DNA of 5,050 nt from Nitrososphaerota archaeon (GTDB lineage: Archaea > Thermoproteota > Nitrososphaeria > Nitrososphaerales > Gagatemarchaeaceae), in NCBI GenBank assembly GCA_003135575.1, contig PLCG01000068.1:179890-184939 (forward strand), written 5' to 3'. This document shows positions 4,226 to 5,050 of the stretch, in pieces (the stretch's first letter is position 1; every line of letters starts with the position of its first letter). Below the pieces are notes generated by a model. That model was not told the origin of the DNA. It searched no databases and was given only the letters and a program-made list of their open reading frames with translations. The translations under genes were made by a program, and so were the position numbers.

Positions 4226-4980
4226 GGCCTTATCACGACCCCATTCGCTGCCAGATAATCTTTCACCTGCTTGACGGTGAGTTCCCTGTAATGGAAGAGG
4301 GATGCGGCGAGGGCCGCGTCGCAACCGCCGTCGACCAGCGCCTCGAGGAAGTGCTCGAGAGTCCCGGCGCCCCCGCTCGCGATGACGGGGATCCTCACCT
4401 TCTCTGTGATTGATTTGAGGAGCTTGATGTCGTATCCGATCTTAGTCCCGTCTCGGTCTATGGAAGTAACAAGGAGCTCACCCGCGCCAAGCTCCGCGGC
4501 TTTGCGTGCCCACTCGACCGCGTCGACGCTCGCCGACCGGGTCGCAGAGTGGCTGAAGACCTGATACCCGCCCTTCGCCCTCTTCGCGTCAATCGCGACG
4601 ACGACGCACTGGGAGCCGAAGACGTCAGCGAGCTTCGTGATCAGCTCCGGATTGCGGAGGGCCGCAGTGTTGACCGCGACCTTGTCCGCCCCGCTCGCGA
4701 GCGCCAGCCTCGCGTCGCTCATGGTCCTTATCCCGCCGCCGACCGTGAAAGGGATGTCGAGGCTCGCCGCCACGCTCCTGACCAGCGAGCGCATTGTGGC
4801 CCTCTTCTCCAGGCTCGCTGTGATGTCCAAGAACACGACCTCGTCCGCCCCCTCGTCCCGGTACCTTGAGGAGAGCTCGAGGGGATCGCCCGCGTCCCTC
4901 AGCCCTTCGAACTTCACGCCCTTCACGACCCGCCCCGCCTTCACGTCCAGGCAGGGCACTATCCTCTTCGCGAGTGTCAT
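4222..4980 (-). CDS. hisF: Imidazole glycerol phosphate synthase, cyclase subunit
   Basis: 252 residues, the normal length of a HisF (beta/alpha)8 barrel. It works with the glutaminase HisH: ammonia passes through the barrel to PRFAR, giving imidazole glycerol phosphate and AICAR. The N-terminus RIVPCLDVKAGRVVKG carries catalytic D12, and VVVAIDAKR carries the second catalytic acid, D131. Phosphate-binding loops are visible at GGGIR (81-85) and SGGAG (202-206). LLVTSIDRDGTKIGYD (169-184) is a typical HisF signature. The ATG overlaps the hisA stop as ATGA, and its own stop overlaps the hisI start, so translation is probably coupled. The hisH partner is not in the window; it would be expected upstream of hisA or elsewhere. 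GC-rich codons match hisA and hisI and differ from the genes on the left. Confidence 0.97.
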   Translation of the reverse strand: MTLAKRIVPCLDVKAGRVVKGVKFEGLRDAGDPLELSSRYRDEGADEVVFLDITASLEKRATMRSLVRSVAASLDIPFTVGGGIRTMSDARLALASGADKVAVNTAALRNPELITKLADVFGSQCVVVAIDAKRAKGGYQVFSHSATRSASVDAVEWARKAAELGAGELLVTSIDRDGTKIGYDIKLLKSITEKVRIPVIASGGAGTLEHFLEALVDGGCDAALAASLFHYRELTVKQVKDYLAANGVVIRP

Positions 4981-5050
4981 CTCAGCAAGCCACCCAGCGC
5001 CGCCTTCGCGTCTTCCAGTCCGACGCTGCCGTCGTAGAGCGCCCGCCCGA
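4977..5050 (-). CDS. hisA: ProFAR isomerase (HisA), C-terminal end only
   Basis: The last 24 codons or so read GRALYDGSVGLEDAKAALGG and end with LLR and TGA. They match the end of HisA, in which a G-[KR]-A-[LI]-Y motif follows the last phosphate-binding strand of the barrel. HisA isomerises ProFAR to PRFAR, the substrate of HisF. Placement directly before hisF, with the stop inside an ATGA overlap, supports the call. HisF barrels are related to HisA, but a second HisF would not be expected here. The rest lies beyond the right edge. Confidence 0.85.
   Translation of the reverse strand, partial: GRALYDGSVGLEDAKAALGGLLR

Noticed and set aside
1..5050. CRISPR array, rRNA or insertion sequence
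   Set aside because: No regularly spaced repeats, no rRNA signature stretches and no transposase or terminal inverted repeats were found.

Overview
The window looks archaeal. The signs are a serine tRNA gene with a short intron flanked by a bulge-helix-bulge-like fold, archaeal-type TATA elements placed for leaderless or short-leader transcripts, a small winged-helix protein of a type common in archaea, a free-standing LAGLIDADG endonuclease, and a tightly overlapping hisA-hisF-hisI cluster with a separate (unfused) hisI. A member of the Nitrososphaeria/Thaumarchaeota or a neighbouring lineage is my best guess. That rests on general resemblance only and no phylogeny was run.

Left third (1-1500): pieces of secreted or membrane-anchored proteins of unknown function. 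The C-terminal part of a surface-type protein enters from the left edge (+). Next comes a minus-strand reading frame with five N-glycosylation sequons and no usable 5' end. A plus-strand membrane-anchored protein follows, whose frame is cut by one TGA and then resumes for 56 codons to a hairpin at its stop. This stretch looks like decaying or fast-evolving accessory DNA.

Middle (1500-2900): a 180-aa protein with a ribbon-helix-helix-like N-terminus, behind a good TATA/ribosome-site pair, converges with a three-helix membrane protein; their stop codons overlap. The membrane protein diverges from a winged-helix regulator. The 137-bp space between those two holds a TATA element, two inverted repeats and a 20-codon reading frame that overlaps the regulator's start. 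This suggests an autoregulated regulator/membrane-protein pair.

Right part (2900-5050): after a gap with a strong hairpin comes a LAGLIDADG homing endonuclease gene. Its last codons are made of the 5' end of tRNA-Ser(GCU). The tRNA carries a 33-nt intron that I place between positions 32 and 33, has CCA encoded in the DNA, and ends in an oligo-T tract. Converging on it is the GC-rich his cluster on the minus strand (end of hisA, complete hisF, complete hisI). Its ATGA and TTGA overlaps imply translational coupling, and its products cover three successive steps of histidine synthesis.
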